Origin: an uncultured Microbulbifer sp.
GTDB lineage: Bacteria > Pseudomonadota > Gammaproteobacteria > Pseudomonadales > Cellvibrionaceae
DNA: 64,000 bases
NCBI RefSeq assembly: GCF_947489355.1
Contig: NZ_CANLDD010000002.1
Location: 62,001 to 126,000, forward strand
Direction: 5' to 3'
How positions within the stretch are numbered: the first letter of the stretch is position 1; every line of letters starts with the position of its first letter. The position numbers and the translations under genes were made by a program. The notes below the pieces were generated by a model. The model was not told the origin of the DNA. It saw only the letters and a list, made by a program, of their open reading frames with translations, and searched no databases. This document shows, piece after piece, positions 8,551 to 17,454 of this stretch.

Positions 8551-10548
8551 GTGCGCGAACCCGGCCTTACATACGCGGAACTCGAGTGGCGTGACAACGG
8601 CCAGCCCCTGTCCCGTGCCTATGGCGATGTCTATTTCTCCACCGCCTCAGGACTGGAGGAGAGTCGCTACGTATTCCTGCAGCACAATGCCCTGGCAGAG
8701 CGCTGGGCGGGTCTCGGCGATGGCGAGCGTTTCACCATCGGCGAGACCGGCTTTGGCACCGGCTTAAATTTTCTCGCCGCCTGGGCACTCTGGCAAAAAA
8801 CCGCACCAAAAAGCGCACGCCTGCATTTTTTCTCCGTTGAGAAATGCCCCCTGCGCCCACAGGATCTGCACCGCGCCCTGGCCCTGTGGCCCCAGTTGCA
8901 GCCTTTTTCCCGGCTTCTGCTCGACAACTATCCCTCACTCCCTGCCCAGGGCGTGCACCGGCTGCAATTCGGCCAGGTAACCCTGACCCTGATGATCGGC
9001 GAAGCCAGCGAAGCCCTGCAGAGCCTGCGCCTACAACAGGAGCAGCGCGACCGGCAGGCAGATGCCTGGTTTCTGGACGGATTTGCCCCAGCGAAAAACC
9101 CGGATATGTGGACTCCGCCGCTGTTTGCAAGCATCGCTGGCCTGAGCAGGCCCGGCGCCACCTTCGCCACCTTCACCTGCGCCGGGCCGGTCAGGCACGG
9201 CCTGCGCGATGCGGGTTTTACCTGGCGCAAAGTGCCCGGCTTCGCGCGCAAGCGGGAGATGCTGTGCGGCGCACTGCACAGCGTTTTGACAAGCCAGACT
9301 GCCGCTACCCGCTGGTATTTGCCCCCAGAGCCGCCGAAACGGCCGCAGAGCGCGGCTGTCATCGGCGCTGGAATCTCAGGTGCCACCGTCGCCAGGGCAC
9401 TGGCGGAACGCGGAGTGCGGGTTCGGATTTTTGAGCGGGGGGCAACCCCTGGAAGCGGTGGCTCCGGCAACGACCAGGGCATCCTCTATGCAAAGCTGTC
9501 CCCCAAACCCGGCCCCAACGGCGACTTCAACCTGCACGCCCTGCTGTTTGCCCAACGCTACTATCGCCAGCACTGCGCGCAAGTAGCGCACTTCAATGGC
9601 CTGTTGCAACTGGCTCAAACGGACCGGGAGCGATGCCTGCAGCAGCAAGTGGCCGAGGCCCTGGCGGAACACAACAGCCAGACCCTGGCCCGCACCGTAA
9701 CATCCACTGAAGCGAGTGCGCTGGCAGGGGTGGACCTGGCTTTCTGCGGGCTTTATTTCCCTCAGGCGGGCTGGCTGGAACCACAAAAAGTATGCGCAGC
9801 CCTACTTGAACACAACAATATCGAGCTGTGTTGTGACACCGCTATAGAACAACTCGAACAGTGCAATGCCGGCTGGTGGCTGCACACTGGGGAAAAGACA
9901 TTCGAAGCCAACGCGGTGATCCTCTGCGGCGCCAGGGATATTTGCAGTTTCCCACAGACCGCCCCTCTGCCCCTGAACCCCATACGCGGCCAGGTATCGG
10001 TGGCCAAAACCACGGCGGCCTCGCGCCAGTTGAAGGTAGCGCTCTGCGGCGAGGGCTATATCACCCCGGAACATCGGGGCAGCCAAAGCTTCGGCGCCAC
10101 CTTCAGACTCAAGGAAACCGCCCTAAAAATACGCGATAGCGAGCACCGGGCAAACCTGGAGACTCTGGCTGCCCTGCTGCCGCAGCTGTCGAGGGATTTC
10201 TCCTCTCAGGCACTCAGTGGCCGCGCAGCCCTGCGTGCCGCAACACCGGATTACCTGCCTGTGGCCGGCCCGGTGCCCAATTGGACATCCCTCGACACCA
10301 CCTATGCGGGCCTGCGCAAAAATCGCAAACAGCTGATCCAGCAAACCGCGCAATACCAGCGGGGCCTGTATGTGATGGGCGGGCTGGGCTCCCGCGGCTT
10401 TACCTACGCGCCACTCGCCGCGGAAGTGCTCACTGCCTGGATACTGGGTGAGACTCTGCCAGTCACCGCCGGGCTGGCCAGGGCACTGCACCCGGCGCGC
10501 TTTGCAATTCGCGACCTGGGTAAAAACCGCACTGCCGGCAAAGTGTGA
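8551..10548 (+). CDS. mnmC: Bifunctional tRNA mnm5s2U34 enzyme MnmC
   Basis: Final steps of mnm5s2U34 synthesis at the tRNA wobble position. The N-terminal MnmD methyltransferase shows FTIGETGFGTGLNFL (SAM site) and AWFLDGFAPAKNPDMW. The C-terminal FAD-dependent MnmC1 domain starts near residue 265 with AAVIGAGISGATVARALAERG and carries GNDQGILYAKLSP and, near the end, GLYVMGGLGSRGFTYAPL. At 665 residues it is a full-length fusion (E. coli 668). The start is GTG 8551 with AGGAG 7 bases upstream; a TTG inside the flavodoxin gene is less likely. It converges on the DUF502 gene with no intervening base. Confidence 0.95.
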   Translation: MREPGLTYAELEWRDNGQPLSRAYGDVYFSTASGLEESRYVFLQHNALAERWAGLGDGERFTIGETGFGTGLNFLAAWALWQKTAPKSARLHFFSVEKCPLRPQDLHRALALWPQLQPFSRLLLDNYPSLPAQGVHRLQFGQVTLTLMIGEASEALQSLRLQQEQRDRQADAWFLDGFAPAKNPDMWTPPLFASIAGLSRPGATFATFTCAGPVRHGLRDAGFTWRKVPGFARKREMLCGALHSVLTSQTAATRWYLPPEPPKRPQSAAVIGAGISGATVARALAERGVRVRIFERGATPGSGGSGNDQGILYAKLSPKPGPNGDFNLHALLFAQRYYRQHCAQVAHFNGLLQLAQTDRERCLQQQVAEALAEHNSQTLARTVTSTEASALAGVDLAFCGLYFPQAGWLEPQKVCAALLEHNNIELCCDTAIEQLEQCNAGWWLHTGEKTFEANAVILCGARDICSFPQTAPLPLNPIRGQVSVAKTTAASRQLKVALCGEGYITPEHRGSQSFGATFRLKETALKIRDSEHRANLETLAALLPQLSRDFSSQALSGRAALRAATPDYLPVAGPVPNWTSLDTTYAGLRKNRKQLIQQTAQYQRGLYVMGGLGSRGFTYAPLAAEVLTAWILGETLPVTAGLARALHPARFAIRDLGKNRTAGKV

Positions 10549-11172
10549 TCAGGAATTAGCCGAAGGGGGTGGAGCCAGCAGGCTGGCACTGCCGGCTCCG
10601 CAGGCCACAATCGTTTTCATCGCCCCTTCCACAGTCACACCCGGCAGTATTTCCACACATTCAGCAGGCACGTGGAAGACAAAGCCCGAGGTGGGAACAG
10701 GCGCTGTGGGTACATAGACGGTCATCTCTCCACCGGCGTGCTGGGATGTCACTATGGCGGTGACCGACAGGGGGTTGTGGACCCCGTGAATACGCACCCG
10801 TGCAACCGGCCCGGACAACACACCTTCGCCGCCACCACCGATAAACTGCGTCACCAACTCCCTGATGGTGCTATAGCCCGGTGCCAGACGCCCCAGCCAG
10901 TGGTCCACATGCCGGTGCAGCCAGTGGCCAATACTGGTTTTCACCAGCAGGCCGATCAGGAAACAACCACCCAAAATTAGCGCTATTACCACAAGCCGCG
11001 CGAGGGTATCCTTAAATTCGGTGTGGGCCTCCAGCCAGACAACGGCCGGTGCCACAATTTCACTGATTTGACCAAACAGCCACTGAAACAGCAGCACAAA
11101 GATGGCAATGGGCAGCACGACCGCCAGACCGCCCAGCAGGGTCAAGGAGACAAAGGTTTTTACTCTGGTCAT
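10549..11172 (-). CDS. DUF502 family inner-membrane protein
   Basis: A 207-residue membrane protein with two N-terminal transmembrane helices (about residues 7-32 and 60-80) and a soluble C-terminal part. It shows the family pattern: LAPGYSTIRELVTQF, then a central beta-rich stretch ending SGFVFHVPAECVEILP and a last GAMKTIVACG. DUF502 proteins are widespread and of unknown role, sometimes linked to membrane stress or trafficking. The gene starts 9 bases from the divergent glutaminyl cyclase start, so each promoter must lie inside the other gene. Its stop abuts that of mnmC. Confidence 0.88.
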   Translation of the reverse strand: MTRVKTFVSLTLLGGLAVVLPIAIFVLLFQWLFGQISEIVAPAVVWLEAHTEFKDTLARLVVIALILGGCFLIGLLVKTSIGHWLHRHVDHWLGRLAPGYSTIRELVTQFIGGGGEGVLSGPVARVRIHGVHNPLSVTAIVTSQHAGGEMTVYVPTAPVPTSGFVFHVPAECVEILPGVTVEGAMKTIVACGAGSASLLAPPPSANS

Positions 11173-11181
11173 AGGTTATTG

Positions 11182-12006
11182 ATGTACCGATTTCTCAATC
11201 TCAGTTGGAAACTGCCCCTAGCGCCGGCCCTGTTGCTGTTTGTAGCCACAGCGCAGGCACAACTTCCGGTCATCCCCTATACCATCTTGGAACAACGCCA
11301 GCGCAGCGGAGACCATTTCACCCAGGGGCTCTACTTCGACGGCCAGCGCTGGTGGGAGAGCAGCGGACTCTATCGCCGTTCCTGGCTGGCAGAGTATACC
11401 GATCCCGGCGCCAACCCGGTAAGGCGCAAATGGCTGGCGGGGGAGCTTTTCGCCGAGGGCCTCACGGTGCTCGGGAGCAAGCTCTATCTGTTGACCTACA
11501 GGGCCGGCGAGGTGCATATCTATCGGGCCCGGGATCTTCAGCCCTTGGAGGTCAAACGCTACAGCGGTGAAGGCTGGGGCCTTACCCACGACGGTGCGCA
11601 CCTGATTATGAGCAATGGCAGCGGTGCGCTGACCTTCCGCGATCCGAACACCTTCACGGTATTGCGCCACCTGAAGGTAAAGGGCGCGGGTGAGGAGTGG
11701 TCCAACCTCAACGAACTGGAATTTGCCGAGGGCCTGATCTGGGCCAATATCTGGCAGGACAGCCGGATAATTGCCATCGACCCCAACAGCGGCGAGGTAC
11801 GCGGCGCTGTGGATTTGCACAGCCTGGCACCGGAGGCACGCGATCACCCGGATGCGGTGGCCAACGGTATCGCCTGGGACAAAGCTCGCAACGGGCTCTG
11901 GGTAACCGGAAAATACTGGCGGCAACTGTTTCTGATTCGCCCCCAGGGGCTTGGTTTCGACAAGACGACAAACCCCGAACCGGCTATCAGCGCCTCTGGC
12001 CAATAA
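11182..12006 (+). CDS. Secreted glutaminyl-peptide cyclotransferase
   Basis: Plant/bacterial-type glutaminyl cyclase (PF05096), which forms N-terminal pyroglutamate on exported peptides. The 274-residue protein has a signal peptide (residues 1-27, ending ATAQAQ) and then a five-bladed propeller pattern: FTQGLYFDGQRWWESSGLY, AEGLTVLGSKLYLLTYRAG, YSGEGWGLTHDGAHLIMSNG, NLNELEFAEGLIWANIW and ANGIAWDKARNGLWVTGK. All the hallmark blade motifs are present, including the ESSG and NELE acidic residues. The ATG at 11182 opens directly on the signal peptide. Its 3' end overlaps the convergent small exported-protein gene by 20 bases. Confidence 0.92.
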   Translation: MYRFLNLSWKLPLAPALLLFVATAQAQLPVIPYTILEQRQRSGDHFTQGLYFDGQRWWESSGLYRRSWLAEYTDPGANPVRRKWLAGELFAEGLTVLGSKLYLLTYRAGEVHIYRARDLQPLEVKRYSGEGWGLTHDGAHLIMSNGSGALTFRDPNTFTVLRHLKVKGAGEEWSNLNELEFAEGLIWANIWQDSRIIAIDPNSGEVRGAVDLHSLAPEARDHPDAVANGIAWDKARNGLWVTGKYWRQLFLIRPQGLGFDKTTNPEPAISASGQ

Positions 12007-12418
12007 CCGTCAGCACGCCGCCATCACAGAGATAGTGCATTGTGGAGAGCTGTAGCTGCAGGCGAAAACCGTGACCGCGGTCTTGCAGGCTGACCCCCTC
12101 CCGCCCGTCCTCACCATCGTATAGCGTGGTGGACTGGCCCAAGTCATTTTGCCACTGAACCGCCTCCACTCTGCGCATCCCCGGAAGCTCAAGCGTGACA
12201 AGGGTAAATTGCTCGGGCAGCGGCTGCAGTTCAATCTGGGCCACACCCGAGGCGGTGACCAGGGACAGTGCCAGTTGGTTTTCCGGCGCGGTGCGCCAGC
12301 CCAGATGGGTATCCGCCACAAGGGATTGCGCAAAATGGCGCGGGGCACCGGACGCACAGCCCAGTGGCCCGGCCAGAGCAGCTAACCACAACATCAATAC
12401 CAAAAGCAAAGTGCGCAT
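11987..12418 (-). CDS. Small exported hypothetical protein
   Basis: A 143-residue protein of no recognised family. It opens with a signal peptide (MRTLLLVLMLWLAALAGPLG) followed by CASGAP. The Cys suggests a lipoprotein, but the preceding P-L-G is a poor lipobox, so ordinary Sec cleavage is equally possible. The rest is beta-rich with alternating hydrophobic residues (VTLELPGMRRVEAVQW, FRLQLQLSTMHYL), suggesting a periplasmic beta-sandwich. The frame stays open for another 155 codons upstream but that part overlaps recQ and is ignored. It is divergent from recQ and overlaps the cyclase gene tail-to-tail by 20 bases. Confidence 0.65.
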   Translation of the reverse strand: MRTLLLVLMLWLAALAGPLGCASGAPRHFAQSLVADTHLGWRTAPENQLALSLVTASGVAQIELQPLPEQFTLVTLELPGMRRVEAVQWQNDLGQSTTLYDGEDGREGVSLQDRGHGFRLQLQLSTMHYLCDGGVLTVIGQRR

Positions 12419-12571
12419 AGCCCTATCCTTAGCCAATTGCCGTGATGGTCTGCGATTATAACCCGTGACCCCTGTCACAAAACAAAACCTGTCCATTGCA
12501 TCCTCTTTCAAGGGAAAATCGGCCGATAAACCCACCGCACAAAAACGCGGTGCAGGGTATACTCCGCCGCC

Positions 12572-14374
12572 ATGCAATCCCCACAGCAGATTCTTGAGCA
12601 CATCTTCGGCTACCCCCACTTCCGCGACCCCCAGGCCGCGGTGATCGACACCCTGATGGCTGGCAACGACGCTCTGGTACTTATGCCCACCGGTGGGGGC
12701 AAGTCCCTGTGCTACCAGATACCCGCGCTGGCCAGATCCGGTTGCGGCGTGGTGGTCTCTCCCCTGATCGCCTTGATGCAGGACCAGGTAGAAGCGCTGC
12801 AGGAAGCCAGTATCCGCGCCGCCTTCCTGAACTCTTCCGTACCGTATGACGAAACCCTGGCAATTGAGGACCAACTGCTTCACGGCACACTGGATCTGCT
12901 GTACCTGGCACCGGAACGGCTGCTACAGCCCCACACACTTTCACTCCTGCAACGAGTCGAACTGTCGTTGTTCGCCATCGATGAGGCCCACTGCGTGTCC
13001 CAGTGGGGGCATGACTTTCGCGCCAACTACCTGCAGCTGAACTGCCTCCACGAACAGTTTCCCTGCGTACCGCGTATTGCATTGACCGCTACCGCGGACC
13101 AGCGCACCCGCGCGGAAATCGCCCGGAGACTCAACCTGGAGACCGCCCGGCACTTTGTCAGCAGCTTTGACCGTCCCAATATCCGCTACCGCATCGAACC
13201 CAAGGACAACCCGCGCCGCCAACTACTGCAGTTTCTGTGCGGCACTCAGAAAGGAAGTGCAGGCATTATTTATTGCCTGTCCCGCGCCAAAGTGGAAAAT
13301 ACCGCCGAATGGCTGAGCCAACAGGGGTATACCGCCCTGCCCTACCACGCCGGTCTGCCCGCCGCTACCCGCGCCGAACACCAGCGCCGCTTCCTGCGCG
13401 AGGAGGGTGTCATTATTGTGGCCACCATCGCCTTCGGCATGGGTATCGACAAACCCGATGTGCGCTTTGTAGTGCACCTGGATCTACCCAAAAGTATCGA
13501 AGCCTACTATCAGGAGACCGGTCGCGCCGGTCGCGATAGCGAGCCCTCGGTGACACTGCTGCTCTACGGCCTGGAAGATGTGGTGAAGCTGGCACAGATG
13601 GTTGAAGCCTCCGAGGGCAGTGAGGAGCACAAGCGCCACGAACGCGGGCGCTTAAATGCCATGCTGGGCCTGTGTGAAATCACCAGCTGTCGCCGCCAGG
13701 CCCTGTTGCACTACTTCGCCGAAACCCTGGACCACCCCTGTGGCAACTGCGATACCTGCCTGGAGCCCCCTGCAACCTGGGATGCCAGCGAGGCCGCCAT
13801 CAAACTGCTGTCGTGCGTCTACCGTACCGGCCAGCGCTTCGGTGCCAGCCATGTCATCGATGTGCTGCGGGGCTCCAGGAACGAGAAAGTACGCAAATTC
13901 GGGCACGACCAACTCTCCACCCACGGCATTGGCAAAGACCTCGCCACCAGCGAGTGGCGGGCTGTGATGCGACAATTAATCGTGCGCGGCTACCTGGAGG
14001 TGACAGGCGAGTTTCAGGGGCTCAGGCTCACAGAGCTGTGCCGCCCGCTGTTGCGCAGGGAGACATCCCTGCAGTTGCGCAAGCTGCCGGCCAAAGGCCC
14101 CCGATTCGTCTCCCGCGACGCTTCAGCCTCCGAAGACCTGGCCTGTGAGGACCAACCGCTCTGGCAGGCCCTGCGCAGCTGCCGCAAGGCGTTGGCGGAA
14201 GAGCGCGGTGTACCGCCCTATGTGGTCTTTCACGATGCCACCCTGCGCGGCATGGTAAAAGCGCACCCGCAAACCCGCAGTGAGTTACTGGCGGTTTCCG
14301 GGGTCGGCGCCAGCAGGCTGGCGCGTTTTGGCGACACCTTCCTCGCCGTACTTAGAGACTTCCCCAAGCGTTAG
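12572..14374 (+). CDS. recQ: ATP-dependent DNA helicase RecQ
   Basis: 3'-5' superfamily-2 helicase of recombination and replication restart. In the 600-residue chain are motif [17 protein letters not shown], motif [18 protein letters not shown], motif [10 protein letters not shown], motif [13 protein letters not shown] with [10 protein letters not shown], and motif [14 protein letters not shown]. The zinc-binding Cys set follows ([22 protein letters not shown]), then the winged-helix RQC domain (residues about 410-515) and a C-terminal HRDC domain (about 530-600). A TATACT hexamer at 12558-12563 lies only 8 bases before the ATG and there is no ribosome site, so the start region is unusual. 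Confidence 0.97.
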   Translation: MQSPQQILEHIFGYPHFRDPQAAVIDTLMAGNDALVLMPTGGGKSLCYQIPALARSGCGVVVSPLIALMQDQVEALQEASIRAAFLNSSVPYDETLAIEDQLLHGTLDLLYLAPERLLQPHTLSLLQRVELSLFAIDEAHCVSQWGHDFRANYLQLNCLHEQFPCVPRIALTATADQRTRAEIARRLNLETARHFVSSFDRPNIRYRIEPKDNPRRQLLQFLCGTQKGSAGIIYCLSRAKVENTAEWLSQQGYTALPYHAGLPAATRAEHQRRFLREEGVIIVATIAFGMGIDKPDVRFVVHLDLPKSIEAYYQETGRAGRDSEPSVTLLLYGLEDVVKLAQMVEASEGSEEHKRHERGRLNAMLGLCEITSCRRQALLHYFAETLDHPCGNCDTCLEPPATWDASEAAIKLLSCVYRTGQRFGASHVIDVLRGSRNEKVRKFGHDQLSTHGIGKDLATSEWRAVMRQLIVRGYLEVTGEFQGLRLTELCRPLLRRETSLQLRKLPAKGPRFVSRDASASEDLACEDQPLWQALRSCRKALAEERGVPPYVVFHDATLRGMVKAHPQTRSELLAVSGVGASRLARFGDTFLAVLRDFPKR

Positions 14375-14473
14375 GCGCAGGATAGCCCGGAACGCTTTTC
14401 CCCTTCGGGCACACCTGTGTTAAAAAGGTGAAAATAGCTAAAAATAACCCGTCCATTCCAACGAGAAAAAACC

Positions 14474-15985
14474 ATGAAAGTCATTGGCCATCTGATAAAC
14501 GGCGCCCTGGATACCGGCGGCGAGAGCACCGCAGGTTCACGCCTGCAGGATGTCACCAACCCCTCAACCAACACGGTCACCGGAAAAGTCGCGCTGGCCA
14601 GCAAAGCCACCGTCGAAGAGGCCATCGCCGCGGCCCAGGCCGCCTACCCCGCCTGGCGCAACCTGCCCACCGCCAAACGCGTGCGCATCATGTACCGCTT
14701 GAAAACCCTGCTGGAACAGCACGCCGATACCATCTGTGAGCACATCACCCGGGAACACGGCAAGGTCTTCAACGACGCCATGGGTGAACTGCAGCGCGGT
14801 ATCGAAAATATCGAGTATGTTTGCTCTGCTCCAGAAAAGCTCAAAGGGGAACACAGCAAGAATGTGGGTCCCGCCGTTGATACCTGGAGCGAATTCCAGC
14901 CCCTGGGTGTCTGCGCCGGGATTACTCCGTTTAACTTTCCCGCCATGGTGCCCTTGTGGATGTGGCCAATGGCCATCGCCTGCGGCAATACTTTCGTGCT
15001 CAAGCCTTCAGAAAGCACCCCTTCCTCCGCATTATTTATCGCCGAACTCGGTATCGAAGCCGGCATCCCGGCGGGCGTACTCAACGTGGTGAATGGCGAC
15101 AAGGAAGCGGTGGATACCCTGCTGACCGATAAACGCGTTCAAGCCATTAGCTTTGTCGGATCCACCCCGATTGCGGAATATGTCTACACCACCGCCACGG
15201 CCCACGGCAAGCGAGTACAGGCTTTTGGCGGGGCCAAGAACCATGCCATTGTCATGCCGGATTCGGACCTGGATAACACCGCGACCGCACTGATGGGGGC
15301 CGCCTTTGGCTCCTGTGGCGAACGCTGCATGGCTATTTCCGTGGCGGTTGCCGTCGGTGATGAGTGCGCGGATGCCCTAGTCGCAAAACTCACAAAACAG
15401 ATCGCCACACTCAAAGTGGGCGACGGTATGGATGACCAGAGTGATATGGGCCCCCTGGTAACTCCGGCCCATCTGAAAAGAGTCGAGGGCTTTATCGCCA
15501 CTGGTATTGAAGAAGGTGCGGAACTGGCCGTGGATGGTCGCGGCCTGAAAATACCCGGGTTCGAGCGTGGCAATTACCTCGGGGCCTGTCTGTTTGATCG
15601 CGTCACGCCGGAAATGACCATACACAGCCGGGAAATATTCGGCCCTGTACTCTGTGTCATGCGCACAGGCACCCTGCAAGAAGCAATGGATATTATCGAT
15701 ACCCACGAATACGGTAACGGCACCTGCCTGTTCACTCGCGATGGCGAAGCGGCCCGTTACTTTAGTGATAATATCAAAGTGGGTATGGTTGGCATCAACG
15801 TTCCCCTTCCCGTCCCTGTTGCCCACCACAGCTTCGGTGGCTGGAAGCGCTCCCTCTTTGGCGACCTGCACGCTTACGGACCGGATTCGGTACGCTTTTA
15901 CACCAAGCGCAAAACCATTACCCAGCGCTGGCCATCCAGTAGCCTTAGAGAAGGGGCACAGTTTAACTTTCCAAATAGTGGGTGA
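14474..15985 (+). CDS. mmsA: CoA-acylating methylmalonate-semialdehyde dehydrogenase
   Basis: Oxidises methylmalonate or malonate semialdehyde to propionyl- or acetyl-CoA in valine, beta-alanine and inositol catabolism. The 503-residue aldehyde dehydrogenase has FNFPAMVPLWMWPMAIACGN, the NAD-site strand QAISFVGSTPIAEYVY and the nucleophilic Cys in GSCGERCMA. The early GKVALASKATVEEAIAAAQ and the C-terminal PVPVAHHSFGGWKRSLFGD are hallmark MmsA segments. GAGAAA lies upstream of the ATG. The usual partner mmsB or a beta-alanine transaminase is not adjacent, so the pathway here is not fixed. An imperfect inverted repeat follows the gene. Confidence 0.95.
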   Translation: MKVIGHLINGALDTGGESTAGSRLQDVTNPSTNTVTGKVALASKATVEEAIAAAQAAYPAWRNLPTAKRVRIMYRLKTLLEQHADTICEHITREHGKVFNDAMGELQRGIENIEYVCSAPEKLKGEHSKNVGPAVDTWSEFQPLGVCAGITPFNFPAMVPLWMWPMAIACGNTFVLKPSESTPSSALFIAELGIEAGIPAGVLNVVNGDKEAVDTLLTDKRVQAISFVGSTPIAEYVYTTATAHGKRVQAFGGAKNHAIVMPDSDLDNTATALMGAAFGSCGERCMAISVAVAVGDECADALVAKLTKQIATLKVGDGMDDQSDMGPLVTPAHLKRVEGFIATGIEEGAELAVDGRGLKIPGFERGNYLGACLFDRVTPEMTIHSREIFGPVLCVMRTGTLQEAMDIIDTHEYGNGTCLFTRDGEAARYFSDNIKVGMVGINVPLPVPVAHHSFGGWKRSLFGDLHAYGPDSVRFYTKRKTITQRWPSSSLREGAQFNFPNSG

Positions 15986-16019
15986 AAAAATAAAATAGAC
16001 CGCCCCCGAAAAAAATCTG

Positions 16020-16058
16020 GTGGTAAAAAGTCCGTGTAAAAAGTGGACCTTTTACCAC
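16020..16058 (+). terminator. Inverted repeat after mmsA, possible terminator
   Basis: The arms 16020-16033 (GTGGTAAAAAGTCC) and 16045-16058 (GGACCTTTTACCAC) pair over 14 bases with one A-C mismatch, separated by an 11-base loop. The repeat lies 34 bases after the mmsA stop and is followed by an AT-rich tract (TTCTCATATAATTTATT) rather than a clean T run. A weak intrinsic terminator is the simplest reading. A regulatory dyad is possible. Confidence 0.45.
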
Positions 16059-16209
16059 TTCTCATATAATTTATTTAGTCTAGCAGGCTACTAAAAATCC
16101 GCATTTCCCTAAAGTTTCTCATTCCTGGGAATTTATCCGTTTTGAGGCGTTTTTTATTCAAAAATTTTCACCTCACTAATTAGCATCGCTGATTGATTAC
16201 CGGGTTTAA

Positions 16210-17103
16210 TCAGGCCTGAGTAAACACGCCCGAGGACAGATAACGATCTCCCCGATCACAAGCGATAGCGACAATGGTGGCCTTTTCCACCTGGGCGGAG
16301 ATTTGCAAAGCACCGGCCACGGCTCCGCCGGAGGATACTCCACAAAAAATTCCCTCGGTTCTGGCCAGCCTTCGGGTCATCTCCTCCGCCTCAAGCTGGT
16401 CCATATCAATCACCAGATCCACTGCCTCAGGGACGAAAATGCTTGGCAGATATGCCTGGGGCCAGCGACGAATGCCGGGGATACTGGAACCATCGGTAGG
16501 TTGGAGGCCGATAATCTGGATATTGGGGTTTTTCCGCTTCAAATAACGGCCGCAACCCATTATGGTCCCTGTGGTGCCCATTGAGGAGACAAAGTGCGTG
16601 ATCTGCCCCTGAGTCTGTTGCCAGATCTCGGGGCCCGTGCCCTCAAAATGGGCAAGTGGATTGTCATCGTTGGCAAATTGATTGAGTACCAGCCCCCTGC
16701 CCTCAGCCTGCATCTCAAGGGCCAGGTCGCGGGCACCTTCCATACCCGCTTGCGCACTGACCAGGATCAGCTCGGCGCCATAGGCTGCCATGGCCGCCTT
16801 GCGCTCGGCCGTAGCGCTGTCGGGCATAATCAGGATCATGCGGTAACCTTTGACCGCGGCCGCCATCGCCAGGGCAATGCCGGTATTGCCACTGGTCGCC
16901 TCGATCAGTGTATCGCCCGGAGTAATACGCCCCCTGGCCTCGGCGTGGTTAATCATGGATAACGCCGGGCGGTCTTTTACAGAGCCGGCGGGATTATTCC
17001 CTTCCAACTTGAGCAGAATCGTATTGCTGGTTTCACCAGGCAATCGCTGCAACTGAATCAGGGGGGTATTGCCTACACAGTCGGCAATTGTGGGGTAATC
17101 CAT
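16210..17103 (-). CDS. cysM: Cysteine synthase B (CysM)
   Basis: PLP enzyme joining O-acetylserine with sulfide or thiosulfate to give cysteine. The 297-residue chain shows VGNTPLIQLQRLP, the PLP lysine in NPAGSVKDRPALSM, the substrate loop EATSGNTGIALAM, the phosphate-binding MGTTGTIMGCGRYL and the C-terminal GVSSGGAVAGAL. The arginine-containing tail and the SIPGIRRWPQAYLP segment favour CysM over CysK. In pseudomonads cysM also adjoins gacS, as here. The upstream 351 bases contain a perfect 12-base palindrome. Confidence 0.95.
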   Translation of the reverse strand: MDYPTIADCVGNTPLIQLQRLPGETSNTILLKLEGNNPAGSVKDRPALSMINHAEARGRITPGDTLIEATSGNTGIALAMAAAVKGYRMILIMPDSATAERKAAMAAYGAELILVSAQAGMEGARDLALEMQAEGRGLVLNQFANDDNPLAHFEGTGPEIWQQTQGQITHFVSSMGTTGTIMGCGRYLKRKNPNIQIIGLQPTDGSSIPGIRRWPQAYLPSIFVPEAVDLVIDMDQLEAEEMTRRLARTEGIFCGVSSGGAVAGALQISAQVEKATIVAIACDRGDRYLSSGVFTQA

Positions 17104-17454
17104 GGTGCAGTCAGTTCCAGAATACTATTGCGGCCAGACAGTGTACCCGAAGATCTTTCCAGCGTTAAATATCGACTCTGTAGGGGGACTATATAGTCGG
17201 GTTATTAAGCCTGCTTCTGCAGTTAGAAAATACCCGCAATACAGTGACCGATAAATTTAAACCAATCCGTACCCGACTACGCCCTGGGTCGTTTGGGAAC
17301 TGGTTACAAAATTTAAAAAACAAACCTTCTACTAAACCCCCTAATACCATCGGTAAACAGGAAAGACCCTCGGTAATATGCTGGGCGCATAGCTAAACTA
17401 TAAAGGACATAATAATTTCTCTCCCTATCGATCCGGGAGTGCATAGCGTCATGC
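17104..17454. other. Divergent intergenic region between cysM and gacS, with palindrome 17187-17198
   Basis: No reading frame here looks coding. The region holds GACTATATAGTC at 17187-17198, a perfect 12-base palindrome about 84 bases upstream of the cysM start. It could be an operator for either divergent gene. No clean -35/-10 pair could be assigned. Confidence 0.45.

Noticed and set aside
12419-12883. N-terminal extension of the exported small protein
   Set aside because: The extra 155 codons overlap the recQ start and the signal peptide begins only at 12418.
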